Below are positions 57,078 to 64,000 of a stretch of DNA of 64,000 nucleotides, piece after piece. Both the position numbers and the translations under genes were made by a program. Position 1 is the stretch's first letter. Every line of letters starts with the position of its first letter. Source of the DNA: Nakaseomyces glabratus (taxonomy: Eukaryota; Ascomycota; Saccharomycetes; Saccharomycetales; Saccharomycetaceae); NCBI RefSeq assembly GCF_010111755.1, contig NC_088953.1, forward strand, positions 248,001 through 312,000. Reading direction: 5' to 3'. The notes beneath the pieces are model-generated. The model made no database searches. It saw only the letters and a program-made list of their open reading frames with translations, and was not told the origin of the DNA.

Positions 57078-57701
57078 ATTTAACTCAAAGTAGTTTGGTT
57101 CAGGCTTTATGCTATTAGTTGTTGATCAATCGTGTACTTATGACCAGAGCCACTTAATTTAAAGTTATCTTTCCTCAGCCTACCTTAAAGTTTGATATGA
57201 TATTTATCTATCGCCACGGAAGATAGACTATCAATTACGAGTAAGTTCAAGAGAAAGGGTCTAATGCAAATGAACTTTGTTACTGTGATACAGTCCGGTT
57301 CTTTCTTTTTTTTCTCAGCATTAAAGCCTCTGATTAATCATGTCAGTGATTGATAGTTACCGATCCGTGCAGGGAAAAAAGCTTAATGGCCATCGCTAAC
57401 AAAAAACTATCGATTTTTCACTTTGTAATAGCTATGGCCAAATGTTCAGGTGTAATTCTTTCGACATCTCACAGGACTTTGAATATAAAGTCGAAAGCAG
57501 AATTGGCATTCATACTACTGTGACAATAGGAGACTTTAATATAAAACCCATTGATCACTAAAATTAGGTTTGGTTCTTCCTCAGTTAATTTGATAAGTTC
57601 GCACACACCCAAAGCATTATTTTGGATTTAACAAAAGTTAGGAAGATTAAACGTAACTATACATTAAGGAACAGAAAGAAAGAACAAACGCAGTATATAT
57701 T
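57078..57701. other. Divergent promoter of ATP10 and ART10
   Basis: A 624-bp region with poly-T near 57306-57312 and a TATATAT just before ART10. An ATTGGC near 57504 could be a Hap-complex site for ATP10, but it is a very short match. No gene was found. Confidence 0.4.
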
Positions 57702-59216
57702 ATGGCTCCGAAACTAGATATAATATTACATCCACCAGAGAACGGTGAATTTTATAGCTCCGATGATCTGATATCTGGAACAATTGTATTGGATTTGACC
57801 AAATCATTGTCAATTAAACAAATTAAAGTGGGCTTGAAAGGTTTCACCGAGACAACTACAAAAATGGACTCTGAATATGTTTTTCCTCAGAATGGTATGT
57901 TAGGTCCCGCCACCGAAAATAAGTCCTACCATAATTTAGTGCGAGAGGAGAGAAGAGTATTTCCTCCCGATAATGTCTGGGATGCACTGGAAGGGTCTTC
58001 AAAACCGTTTAAAGTTAAGCCAGGTCATTATGAGTACATGTTTCAATTCAACAAATTACCATCGAAGCCAATGTGCTTGAAAAATCATACCAAGAAAACA
58101 ATTTGCTTTGTGTCCAAAAGCCAATCAACTATGCCACCGAGTTTTAATACTCAATGGAGAGAGCTGAATAAAATCGATAATTTGGATTTGTACTTCTATT
58201 CGTTCGGAAAAATTATATACGTGGTTGAAGTTGAAATAGAAATGGGGAGGCCAAGAACTTGGTTTAAACCATTTGATAAAATGTTAAGAGAACCAAAGAT
58301 CATTGAATTTATCCCAGAACCGAAGAAATTTGCAAGTAATGAAACTGTAACAAGATCAGGGCGCAATAATCATGGAGTAATTGATTACATTTCTAAGAAT
58401 AATTCTTCAAAATCACTTTCTGCTATGCAGGAATCTGAAGATGGTGTCACGGCAATAGCACCAAATGGTCCAGATGAAAAATTTCTAGCAAGGAACTTAG
58501 ACCAACTTGACATTAATAATGACTTGGAATATGAAATTGAAGAGACAGAAGAAAATCCAATGAAAAGATATAAATGTAGATATCCATTGGGATTGCCAGA
58601 TGGTGCTAGCATGATGTGGGTAGAGGTTAGAAGTAGAGATATTGATACCATATACAGACAGGACTTCTTGTTCAGACAAGGTTCTGGGAACTTTGATAAT
58701 GTCTATTTAATTGTCAAAGGTAATTTATCGTTCTCAGACTTTTCAAACATATCTGTAAAACCTACTAGACTACAACTGAACCTACTTGAGACTGTATCAT
58801 ATTTATCGCAGGGAATTGGAAATGAGAACTTTTCTTCGCTTAAATTGATGGAGATTGATAACTTGTCGAAATCTGATAGACCTCTATTTGATACAAATGA
58901 ACTTAAGTTTATTAGTTCGAAAAATCATGAAATAATGGAATGTGAAATCAAGCTAAAAGACAATCCTATCCTGAAACGTTTACAATTCAATGAAGAGGAT
59001 TATAAGCATCGTGGTAACAGGCTCTATAGTTTCAAAACTTGTGTCATCACTAGATTGTTTAGCTATCAATTGCTAATTGATTGGAATATTAATGGACAAA
59101 CAAGACAAACAGAGACCATTATTCCAGTACAAGTATTTGCTCATAAAAGGCCACCACCTGTAAACGAAGCGCTTCCACGTTACGTTGAACCACCAAGCTA
59201 TGACGATCATGTTTAA
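57702..59216 (+). CDS. ART10: Art10-like alpha-arrestin (Rsp5 adaptor)
   Basis: A 504-residue arrestin-related trafficking adaptor candidate (S. cerevisiae Art10, YLR392C: 518). The first 190 residues look like an arrestin N-domain (IILHPPENGEFYSSDDLISG at 7-26, KQIKVGLKGFTETT). The C-terminal region has further beta-rich sequence, and the protein ends with PPSY at 497-500, a PY motif that recruits the WW domains of the ubiquitin ligase Rsp5. Such adaptors drive ubiquitination and endocytosis of plasma-membrane transporters; the Art10 cargo is not well defined. It is the last gene of the YLR block before the YAL block. Confidence 0.9.
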   Translation: MAPKLDIILHPPENGEFYSSDDLISGTIVLDLTKSLSIKQIKVGLKGFTETTTKMDSEYVFPQNGMLGPATENKSYHNLVREERRVFPPDNVWDALEGSSKPFKVKPGHYEYMFQFNKLPSKPMCLKNHTKKTICFVSKSQSTMPPSFNTQWRELNKIDNLDLYFYSFGKIIYVVEVEIEMGRPRTWFKPFDKMLREPKIIEFIPEPKKFASNETVTRSGRNNHGVIDYISKNNSSKSLSAMQESEDGVTAIAPNGPDEKFLARNLDQLDINNDLEYEIEETEENPMKRYKCRYPLGLPDGASMMWVEVRSRDIDTIYRQDFLFRQGSGNFDNVYLIVKGNLSFSDFSNISVKPTRLQLNLLETVSYLSQGIGNENFSSLKLMEIDNLSKSDRPLFDTNELKFISSKNHEIMECEIKLKDNPILKRLQFNEEDYKHRGNRLYSFKTCVITRLFSYQLLIDWNINGQTRQTETIIPVQVFAHKRPPPVNEALPRYVEPPSYDDHV

Positions 59217-59390
59217 ATAATACTTCACTAGAGAACTCTAATAACTAATGTAATTGCATAAATAATATACATAACATATAAACATATTATGTTCAAGAAT
59301 ATATTCTACTACCTTTAAGTATGTGATAATTGGTTGCAAGGGTCATTATGTACTTTCTGGTTTATCAAGCTGGAAATATTTTAATATCTA

Positions 59391-60773
59391 TCAGGAAGAG
59401 AATTGGATTTGTACACCAAATTTTAGAGGTTGAAGAGAGAATTCATTTAATAAGCTATTGCTACTTTGCCCTGATGTTCTTCGCAGTTCTGATTCTTCAG
59501 CTTTAAGAACTCTTAGTTCAGTACCAGCTGAAAGTAGAAAGTTTTTATATTCGCCCTCCCAAAGGAATTTAAGGTTTCGCTCTCGAAGCGATGTGCTTGC
59601 TTTAAACACACTAGTAAAGTGTGAGTTTCTTATTATATTGCCAAAGTTTTCAATTCTAGTTTTCTCTTTATCTATCTTTTGTAAAGACGTTGAGAATGCA
59701 TGATTCAAGTCCTTGATGATTTTATTCCTTTTGTGTTCTTTTGATAATTTTCCATCAGATATATTATATTCATGATCATATCCATACTTGGAAGGTAGTA
59801 GGTTGTGATCATGTGAGATGTAGAAGTTTTGTTCATACTCTTTTCTATTGGCTTCTACAGAATCTTCAGATTTGAAGAGTGCTCCAGTCTTCCTCCACAG
59901 TTCTATCCCAAAGCTCAAATTTGATTCAATAGAGTAAATGTTGAAGTCATACTTCGCACAAAATGTTGAGCTAGAGCTTGTCATTGCAGAGTATGTTGTT
60001 GATATGTGACCAAATAATGGATTCCATGACAATGTTAATGTTAAAGGTCTACCTGTATTTGCAGAGTGAGTGCAATACTTTAAACTAGTTGAACAACCAG
60101 GGTTTAAACTAATCATACCAAGCCAAAACTCTGCACCAAAGAATAATGATGAGTTATTGTATAAAGAGCTATTCAATTTGGAAGGTGTCCTTAAGAAATG
60201 GTGAGAAATCCGATACCCACATAGTAAATCATTGCTTGATACTATAAGCTCTTGGAAATTCTTCTCTGAATTGCGTTGGAAGTAGGCTGTAAAGATATTG
60301 ACATTTTCTTTCAAGCTGCTCAGGCATTTCACTATTACCTGATTCATGGGACTGAACCTCTTGATCATCATTGCTTCAACATCTGAACTGGGATAAAAAA
60401 TTTTACCATAAAACAGAGAGCATTTGTGAAAATTCGTCTTCTCTTTTCTGTGATGTGTTACAGCGGGGAGTTCATAAGTTTGTACTATATCATGCAGTGG
60501 TAATTCCTCGGTATTCTTCACTAGCCCTTCAACAGCATCCAAATTGGTGTATAGGTATGTAAGTGATCCATTTATACTTTGTCGTGTTGATAATTGCAAT
60601 GAATTGTAACTGTATTTTGTGGACCTATTAGACACTTGCAAGTTGACAGCATCAGGAATTTTGAAGTCGATCAAGTTCCTTGGAGTTTGAGTCACTTCAC
60701 CGTAGCTGTTTTGACGTTTCCATCGTCCAGCAGAGTCAAAGCACTGCTGAACATAATCCATATAATCGAGCAT
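59391..60773 (-). CDS. MDM10: Mdm10 beta-barrel of ERMES and SAM complexes
   Basis: A 460-residue mitochondrial outer-membrane beta-barrel (S. cerevisiae 493). Mdm10 anchors the ER-mitochondria encounter structure and helps the SAM complex insert TOM components. The start used is the ATG at 60771-60773; two codons upstream lies only a TTG. Strongly family-like blocks are NSYGEVTQTPRNLIDFKIP, LCGYRISHHFLRTPSKLN, SSLFFGAEFWLGMISLNPGC and GRPLTLTLSWNPLFGHIST. The final FGVQIQFSS is a beta-signal type C terminus. SPO7 is divergent from it, as in YAL010C-YAL009W. Confidence 0.96.
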   Translation of the reverse strand: MLDYMDYVQQCFDSAGRWKRQNSYGEVTQTPRNLIDFKIPDAVNLQVSNRSTKYSYNSLQLSTRQSINGSLTYLYTNLDAVEGLVKNTEELPLHDIVQTYELPAVTHHRKEKTNFHKCSLFYGKIFYPSSDVEAMMIKRFSPMNQVIVKCLSSLKENVNIFTAYFQRNSEKNFQELIVSSNDLLCGYRISHHFLRTPSKLNSSLYNNSSLFFGAEFWLGMISLNPGCSTSLKYCTHSANTGRPLTLTLSWNPLFGHISTTYSAMTSSSSTFCAKYDFNIYSIESNLSFGIELWRKTGALFKSEDSVEANRKEYEQNFYISHDHNLLPSKYGYDHEYNISDGKLSKEHKRNKIIKDLNHAFSTSLQKIDKEKTRIENFGNIIRNSHFTSVFKASTSLRERNLKFLWEGEYKNFLLSAGTELRVLKAEESELRRTSGQSSNSLLNEFSLQPLKFGVQIQFSS

Positions 60774-60891
60774 GGTCAATACTGCGTGTTATTATTAATT
60801 GTCCTGTTATTATATCGTTAGCTATACTACGTTACTCTTTTACTAACAAGAACTCATCAACGTTTTTGTCACTTCCGGTGAAATAAGCTCA

Positions 60892-60910
60892 GCTCATCGA
60901 TTTTTTCAAA
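60892..60910. promoter_or_regulatory. PAC/RRPE-like element between MDM10 and SPO7
   Basis: GCTCATCGA (60892-60900; eight of nine PAC positions on the minus strand) runs into TTTTTTC, an RRPE-like T-tract. It is about 115 bp from each start codon, so either gene could be the target. Confidence 0.4.
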
Positions 60911-61016
60911 TTCTTGGCTTGAAATCATAATATATAAAGGTTGGATAAAAACAAGCCAATTGTATAAGTGGGATTAAGTTAATCAAGCGCATGATAATAG
61001 GATATTATTGATAATA

Positions 61017-61883
61017 ATGAGTGTGGAAATACCAGTGGTGAAGCTGGATGAGGATGCTACTGTATTTGAAGAGACGCCGACAAAAACAGGTAGAGATGAA
61101 TTACCTAGAACACCCTGGCTGGAACCCAAGCAAGATGAAGCGCATAGCAGGCGAGGGAGTTCTTCGAATGATGCAGGTACAGGTGGATTGAGGAAACGGT
61201 CTGGGAGCAGGACTTCAAGTGGCAGGCGGTCACGCAATTCGAGCAGTATATCGCCGGCATCGATGGTGTTCAGAAATTTGTTGATACTAGAGGATGATCT
61301 ACGATCCCAATCCCGGAGACTAAGGGTCCTTAGACTACAATTCACAGCATTTTTATCTACACTAGCTGGTATAGCTGCTTTCTCTTTTTATTTACTATAT
61401 TTCAGCGATGAACCTGCGCAGGGAGTATACAGGTTTATACTACAATTTTCGTTACTATTCATCATGATCACAGTGGTGTTGTTCCATCTTAGTGGGCAGT
61501 ATAAGAGGACTATAATCATTCCTAGGCGGTTTTTCATGTCTACTAACAAAGGTATTAGGCCATTCAACTTGAAATTGGTGAAAGTCCATTCTACAATCGA
61601 CGAGAAGTTCACTGATTTGGTGCGGTTTATCACGCGCAAGATTGCATACTTAAACCAGTGGTTTCTGCAGAAAATACTGATGTTGGGGGAGACCAACGCT
61701 GTGGTACAGTTTTGGGTAGGCGTGGCTATACGATCGCAGCCCAGGATTGGTGCTGTAGATGTAAAACTTATACTAAACCCAAGGGCCTTCAACGCAGAGA
61801 TACGTGAAGGATGGGAGATATACAGAGACGAGTTTTGGGCAAGAGAAGGTGCGAGGAGACGCAAATCAAACAATTCAACATGA
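61017..61883 (+). CDS. SPO7: Spo7, regulatory subunit of the Nem1-Spo7 phosphatase
   Basis: A 288-residue nuclear/ER membrane protein (S. cerevisiae 259). Spo7 with the catalytic subunit Nem1 dephosphorylates and activates Pah1 phosphatidate phosphatase, so it controls triacylglycerol synthesis and nuclear envelope size. The N-terminal 80 residues are Ser/Arg-rich and probably phosphorylated. The conserved FRNLLILEDDLR lies at about 85-96, two transmembrane helices at about 110-128 and 138-158, and the core IIIPRRFFMSTNKGIRPFNL at 166-185. The start is ATG 61017; the TTG at 61008 is in frame but not a yeast start. Confidence 0.95.
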   Translation: MSVEIPVVKLDEDATVFEETPTKTGRDELPRTPWLEPKQDEAHSRRGSSSNDAGTGGLRKRSGSRTSSGRRSRNSSSISPASMVFRNLLILEDDLRSQSRRLRVLRLQFTAFLSTLAGIAAFSFYLLYFSDEPAQGVYRFILQFSLLFIMITVVLFHLSGQYKRTIIIPRRFFMSTNKGIRPFNLKLVKVHSTIDEKFTDLVRFITRKIAYLNQWFLQKILMLGETNAVVQFWVGVAIRSQPRIGAVDVKLILNPRAFNAEIREGWEIYRDEFWAREGARRRKSNNST

Positions 61884-62354
61884 AATCAGCATGCATTTTT
61901 TTTTTTTTTTTCAACTCTTCGAAATCTTCGTTTTGTTTCCTCCAGGACAGCACACAGATACCATAAGGGCGCATCCATGGTCAAATTATGCGTATTTCCC
62001 ACAATGCCAGAGGTGGAAATATCGAGGATAGTACTACTTGCTGTTAATATTACTTATTATTATAAAGCTCGTCGTATTATTGAGGACCCTGAATCGTGCA
62101 TCGTTTTCTCAGAAGAACCCGTACAAATGACATTACGCCATTAATTAATGAAACAGAAACCTCCGCAGAAGGGCCACCCCTAAAAAACTTACCAGTTAAT
62201 TTGAAAAATTATTGCTAAGTAATAAGCATTAATTGAATTCATTGGGAGTATATATATTTGGCTAATTCTGCCAAGACGGAGTCCTATTTGTATATTGAGT
62301 ATACTTGAGAAGTTGTAGAAGTAGTATTCAAATAAAAGAAAAGTATATTGGACG
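61884..62354. other. SPO7 3' region and FUN14 promoter
   Basis: A 471-bp region with a 16-base poly-T at about 61897-61912, an ACCCCT stress-element-type site at 62176-62181 and a TATATAT near 62250 about 100 bp ahead of FUN14. No gene was seen. Confidence 0.45.
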
Positions 62355-62942
62355 ATGTTGTTGCTAGGGAGATTCACTGGTGTTGGAGCCAGACGGTTGT
62401 TTTCAATGAATGCAATGAGACCTTTGCGGTCTGCCATGCCTATGGCGTGGAGACGTAGTGGAAATGTTGGTCTCAAGACAGCCTTTATGGGGCTTGCATT
62501 TGCTGCGCCATTTAGTGTCTCTATGCTGACTCCATCGAGAACGATATACAACGACACTGCCGTTGACATCGGTGCCAATGTTCTCAAGCAGACGGGGTTG
62601 AGTCAAGCAGAAGTAGAAGTGGTAAAAGGTGAACGTAAAGTGAGGTTGGATTACAGAGGCCTGTGTCTGGGTTCTATCCTGGGTGTTGGTGCTGGTGTTA
62701 TCATCGGGAAAATATCTGGTGTTCTGGCTTACTTCACTGTTTTTGCCTTCCTGGTGTTACAATGGATGAAGAATAGAGGATTGATTGATAAGAATAGTAG
62801 CCAGTTGCGTGGTCTTTACCGCGTGGCTAAGGTAGGATTTGTGGATGAAGAAGGCAATGCGAGATTTGTGAACAGCGAAAACTTGTGCTTCAAGTTGTCT
62901 TTCTTGTTAACTTTCCTGCTAGCTGCAGTTAATACACAGTGA
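62355..62942 (+). CDS. FUN14: Fun14 mitochondrial outer-membrane protein (FUNDC1 family)
   Basis: A 195-residue FUN14-domain protein (S. cerevisiae 198). The N-terminal 45 residues are rich in Arg and Met with almost no acids (MLLLGRFTGVGARRLFSMNA), a mitochondrial targeting type. Hydrophobic segments lie at about 42-56, 101-123 and 175-192. The blocks LGSILGVGAGVIIGKISGVL and FVLLQ-like FLVLQWMKNRGLI match the family core. In S. cerevisiae the protein is mitochondrial and of unclear function; the human relative FUNDC1 is a mitophagy receptor. It sits between SPO7 and ERP2 as in YAL007C-YAL009W. Confidence 0.92.
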   Translation: MLLLGRFTGVGARRLFSMNAMRPLRSAMPMAWRRSGNVGLKTAFMGLAFAAPFSVSMLTPSRTIYNDTAVDIGANVLKQTGLSQAEVEVVKGERKVRLDYRGLCLGSILGVGAGVIIGKISGVLAYFTVFAFLVLQWMKNRGLIDKNSSQLRGLYRVAKVGFVDEEGNARFVNSENLCFKLSFLLTFLLAAVNTQ

Positions 62943-63197
62943 TGGTGACCGAGAAAAAACAATAGACTAGTATGTCTTTGCTTAAAAGGTCACATATCGT
63001 CAATTCAGGGTTTAAATAATTTAAATATATCTATTCTTTATATCAATGGTGAAAAAAAAAAAATAAACTAATTCCATTCAATAGAAGTTGCCGGTTCTTA
63101 TGGGCACTGTTGCGCGATTGTTTGATGGTTTTTAACGCGGTATTATTATGTATTTATGATTTTATGTACATCAATTTAATAATGCTATACAATGCAT

Positions 63198-63839
63198 TTA
63201 GACAAAATTCTTTTGACGACTACTGAACAAAAATTGGATCAGCAAGGCTTGCAGCACACTGATTGCTACCATGACACCCATAATAAGAAGGGATAACCAG
63301 GTCAATCTTGATTCAGTTGATTCGACAGTAGACATGTTTCTCCACTCTCTTGCTCTCAAGTAGTTCATGATTTTAGTCATCTTGTTTAAGTTCCTGTCAA
63401 TTTCCTCGATGGCATGGTTAGCGATGGCATCCTCTTCGCTGGCATTTGGATCGTCTAGGATACTGTTGTCTTCCTTCTCCATGGTAATTTCAACCTTTTT
63501 CAAAGCTGTACCATAGGAATTGGAGAAGCAGAAGCTGTATTGACCAACACCAAAAGACTTCAGTAGGAAATCACCATATTTCTTGGCCTTTTCCTCGGCT
63601 AAAACATCACCATCTGGACCAACAATTTGCAAATCAATCTCGAAGTTACCACCAGTTAACACTTGGTAACCGACTAATAAAGTGTCACTTAGATCCTCCA
63701 TATCGTAGTATAAACATTCTTTGGAAAATGCGGGCAATGAAATTGCAACTGGAGCATGTACACCCGAGATGGCATGTACAGGCAAGGATAGAAATAGTGC
63801 TATAAGTGAGCAAAAAGCTGCTAGGTTGAAGCTATGCAT
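63198..63839 (-). CDS. ERP2: p24-family cargo receptor Erp2
   Basis: A 213-residue p24 protein (S. cerevisiae Erp2: 215) of COPII vesicles that works with Erp1, Emp24 and Erv25 in ER export of GPI-anchored and other cargo. A signal peptide covers about residues 1-24. The GOLD domain contains YAPVAISLPAF-like HAPVAISLPAFSKECLYYD and YSFCFSNSYGTALKKVE, with its cysteine pair. A coiled-coil stem (EEIDRNLNKMTKIMNYLRAREWR) precedes a transmembrane helix (about 182-204). The cytosolic tail is FSSRQKNFV. The ATG is at 63837-63839; the in-frame TTG upstream is not used. Confidence 0.97.
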   Translation of the reverse strand: MHSFNLAAFCSLIALFLSLPVHAISGVHAPVAISLPAFSKECLYYDMEDLSDTLLVGYQVLTGGNFEIDLQIVGPDGDVLAEEKAKKYGDFLLKSFGVGQYSFCFSNSYGTALKKVEITMEKEDNSILDDPNASEEDAIANHAIEEIDRNLNKMTKIMNYLRAREWRNMSTVESTESRLTWLSLLIMGVMVAISVLQALLIQFLFSSRQKNFV

Positions 63840-64000
63840 TGTCAATTTACTACCAGTTTCTTGTTGTTCCTTTCGATGTTATTGAAATGCTCGAGTCACT
63901 TTATATTGCATACAATAATAGTGACTAAATATGCACTAATATCTTCTCAAGCGAATGTAGTGAACCGTCAATCCATTATGTTCTTTGTTTGGTGGTGCTC

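Overview
The window is nuclear DNA of a budding yeast of the family Saccharomycetaceae. It carries about 33 compact, apparently intronless protein genes, almost all recognisable as orthologues of Saccharomyces cerevisiae genes and in runs of conserved order. CTG codons stand at conserved leucines (for example in the ARB1 and YPT31 P-loop regions), so this is not a CUG-serine yeast. The genus cannot be fixed from the sequence alone. A Nakaseomyces, Kazachstania or Naumovozyma type post-whole-genome-duplication yeast would fit. The main argument for a post-duplication genome is that the left half follows only the S. cerevisiae chromosome V/VI sister track and lacks the genes kept only on the chromosome VII sister track (VID30, VRG4, COG1, NIF3, MDM34 and others).

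Layout. (1) 1-7.8 kb: IRC6 (3' end), KEG1, ERJ5, a SAP155-type Sit4-associated protein, and a SHE10/OSW7 gene (YFR043-YFR039 order). (2) 8.1-39.7 kb: SAH1, UTR2 (inserted relative to S. cerevisiae), MXR1, YEN1, GLN3, KRE29, PHM8/SDT1, ARB1, a very short EDC1/EDC2-like gene, a YER034W orthologue, ZRG8, FIR1, YPT31/32, CHZ1, SMB1 and a MIG2/MIG3 repressor (YER043-YER028 order). (3) 41.4-59.2 kb: BDF1/BDF2, SKI2, AFG2, VPS33, COX8, ZIP3/CST9, ATP10, ART10 (YLR399-YLR392 order). (4) 59.4-63.8 kb: MDM10, SPO7, FUN14, ERP2 (YAL010-YAL007 order). Block junctions lie at 7.8-8.1, 39.7-41.4 and 59.2-59.4 kb.

Genes are mainly housekeeping: methyl cycle (SAH1), methionine repair (MXR1), cell-wall crosslinking (UTR2), nitrogen and glucose control (GLN3, MIG), ribosome biogenesis (ARB1, AFG2), RNA splicing and decay (SMB1, SKI2, EDC), chromatin (CHZ1, BDF), DNA repair and meiosis (YEN1, KRE29, ZIP3), membrane traffic (IRC6, YPT31, VPS33, ERP2, ART10), mitochondria (COX8, ATP10, MDM10, FUN14) and lipid/nuclear envelope control (SPO7). 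ZRG8 and FIR1 are convergent neighbours with candidate Cbk1-kinase sites. PAC/RRPE growth-control elements are visible in front of ARB1, AFG2, KRE29, CHZ1/SMB1 and, less exactly, SPO7 and SAH1.

I found no mobile element, CRISPR array, centromere, tRNA or rRNA gene, and no credible new multi-gene system. The unusual content is intergenic: a 45-bp perfect palindrome just upstream of the BDF TATA box, two further short-spacer palindromes near FIR1/YPT31, a 13-bp motif present three times in the 3.4-kb gene-free region ahead of MIG, several tandem repeats with a 10-bp unit, a helically phased CCCTC cluster, and a probable decayed gene between BDF and SKI2.
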